This document shows, one piece after another, positions 5,887-6,168 of a stretch of 6,168 bases of DNA. The DNA comes from Gammaproteobacteria bacterium (GTDB lineage Bacteria > Pseudomonadota > Gammaproteobacteria > Pseudomonadales > Pseudohongiellaceae). Each line of letters starts with the position of its first letter. The first letter of the stretch is position 1. The notes under the pieces are model-generated. The model did not search any database. It was given only the letters and a program-made list of their open reading frames with translations, and had not been told where the DNA came from. The position numbers were made by a program, and so were the translations under genes. The stretch is from contig CANCGR010000565.1 in the NCBI GenBank assembly GCA_947377625.1, positions 1-6,168 of the forward strand, given 5' to 3'.

Positions 5887-5919
5887 CCTTTGTGCCTTTT
5901 GCCTCCTTTGTGCCTTTTG
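5887..5919. repeat. 15-bp direct repeat CCTTTGTGCCTTTTG
   Basis: Two identical copies at 5887-5901 and 5905-5919, separated by CCT (period 18). I believe similar CTTTGTGCCTTTG strings are common in Bacteroidota gene spacers, but I cannot verify that here. No coding frame or hairpin explains it. Confidence 0.75.
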
Positions 5920-5960
5920 TGGTTCAAACTGTAATAAGGATATAAATTCTAAGAAGGCTT

Positions 5961-6036
5961 CTATCATCTATTAGTGTATCATCTATTAGTCTATCATCCC
6001 TGCCTGCCGGCAGGCAGGTATTAGTCTATCATCTCT
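5961..6036. repeat. Dispersed intergenic repeat, copy B, with 20-bp perfect palindrome
   Basis: Two 15-bp units (CTATCATCTATTAGT, GTATCATCTATTAGT; 5961-5990) and a partial third are followed by a perfect palindrome CCTGCCTGCCGGCAGGCAGG (5999-6018) and the tail TATTAGTCTATCATCTCT (6019-6036). It is a direct-orientation relative of 3215-3294; copy A has only a 12-bp palindrome. The palindrome could fold as an 8-bp stem with a CCGG loop. No T-run follows it, so it is not a standard terminator. Confidence 0.88.
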
Positions 6037-6038
6037 AG

Positions 6039-6072
6039 TTGCAAGCTATATTAAAAAAAATCCCTACCTTAG
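6039..6072 (+). promoter_or_regulatory. Candidate promoter for the gene at the right edge
   Basis: TTG at 6039-6041 is followed after 23 bases by TACCTTAG (6065-6072). That is one base off the TAnnTTTG consensus and within the 17-23 base spacing usual in Bacteroidota. An A-run (6053-6060) lies between the two boxes. Transcription would start near 6077-6080, about 15 bases before ATG 6095. Confidence 0.45.
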
Positions 6073-6094
6073 CTATGTCAAGTCATATAAGCCA

Positions 6095-6168
6095 ATGGTC
6101 GTAAAAAGAACATATCCCAAGATAGTCCTCCTAATATTCTCTTCGAGTATTATTTTCATTATTCTATA
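6095..6168 (+). CDS. Start of an unidentified membrane or exported protein (partial)
   Basis: ATG 6095 opens a frame that runs to the window edge without a stop, giving 24 codons: MVVKRTYPK followed by a strongly hydrophobic stretch (IVLLIFSSSIIFIIL). A basic start and then a hydrophobic segment is the layout of a signal peptide or N-terminal membrane anchor. The candidate promoter at 6039-6072 fits this start. The earlier ATG at 6075 is in another frame and stops after nine codons. With only the first 24 residues visible the protein family cannot be named, and a chance open frame is possible. Confidence 0.5.
   Translation, partial: MVVKRTYPKIVLLIFSSSIIFIIL

Noticed and set aside
5999..6018. 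The GC palindrome as an intrinsic terminator
   Set aside because: The stem is strong, but TATTAGTC follows instead of a T-run, it is nearly 400 bases from the PHP stop codon, and a related copy lies far from any gene end on the plus strand.
3215..6036. The PHP gene between copies A and B as a composite transposon
   Set aside because: The copies are short and imperfect, no transposase or target-site duplication is seen, and the same kinds of repeats occur elsewhere in the window.

Overview
The window looks like chromosomal DNA of a member of the Bacteroidota. Three observations point there: two -7 promoter elements match the Bacteroidota consensus TAnnTTTG exactly (49-56 and 3380-3387), no start codon has a clear Shine-Dalgarno sequence, and the gene spacers are mosaics of short AT-rich repeats of a kind common in that phylum. 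The coding DNA is not very AT-rich, so I do not go below phylum. Nothing here looks like a phage, an insertion sequence, a CRISPR array or an RNA gene.

Region 1 (about 1-2412, plus strand) is a tight three-gene operon. It has a PfkB-family sugar kinase, best read as pseudouridine kinase (psuK). A pseudouridine-5'-phosphate glycosidase (psuG) overlaps it by 8 bases, and a GNAT acetyltransferase follows 5 bases after psuG. PsuK would phosphorylate pseudouridine. PsuG would split the C-C glycosidic bond to give uracil and ribose 5-phosphate. The acetyltransferase has no known place in that pathway. The psuK start codon sits only 4 bases after a TATCTTTG element, which suggests a leaderless mRNA, and an 8-bp tandem repeat lies where the -33 box should be.

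Region 2 (2422-3126, minus strand) is mtnN, the 5'-methylthioadenosine/S-adenosylhomocysteine nucleosidase. It converges on the acetyltransferase gene with a 9-base gap and no visible terminator. Both units deal with nucleoside breakdown, but they are transcribed separately.

Region 3 (3439-5622, plus strand) is a large exported protein: a signal peptide, three FN3-like repeats with a 118-residue period, a CehA/McbA-like PHP metal-dependent hydrolase domain and a short beta-rich C-terminal part. The longest open frame begins at a GTG at 3349, but the promoter element lies inside that extension, so ATG 3439 is the supported start.

Region 4 (5623-6094) has no gene. It holds two octanucleotide arrays, a 15-bp doublet, and a second copy of the repeat element also found upstream of the PHP gene, centred on a 20-bp perfect palindrome. 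A possible promoter and the first 24 codons of a membrane or exported protein (6095 onward) close the window.

I found no clear new system. The points most worth a second look are the repeat array at the psuK promoter, the leaderless start, the acetyltransferase in the psu operon, and the repeat mosaic around the PHP gene.
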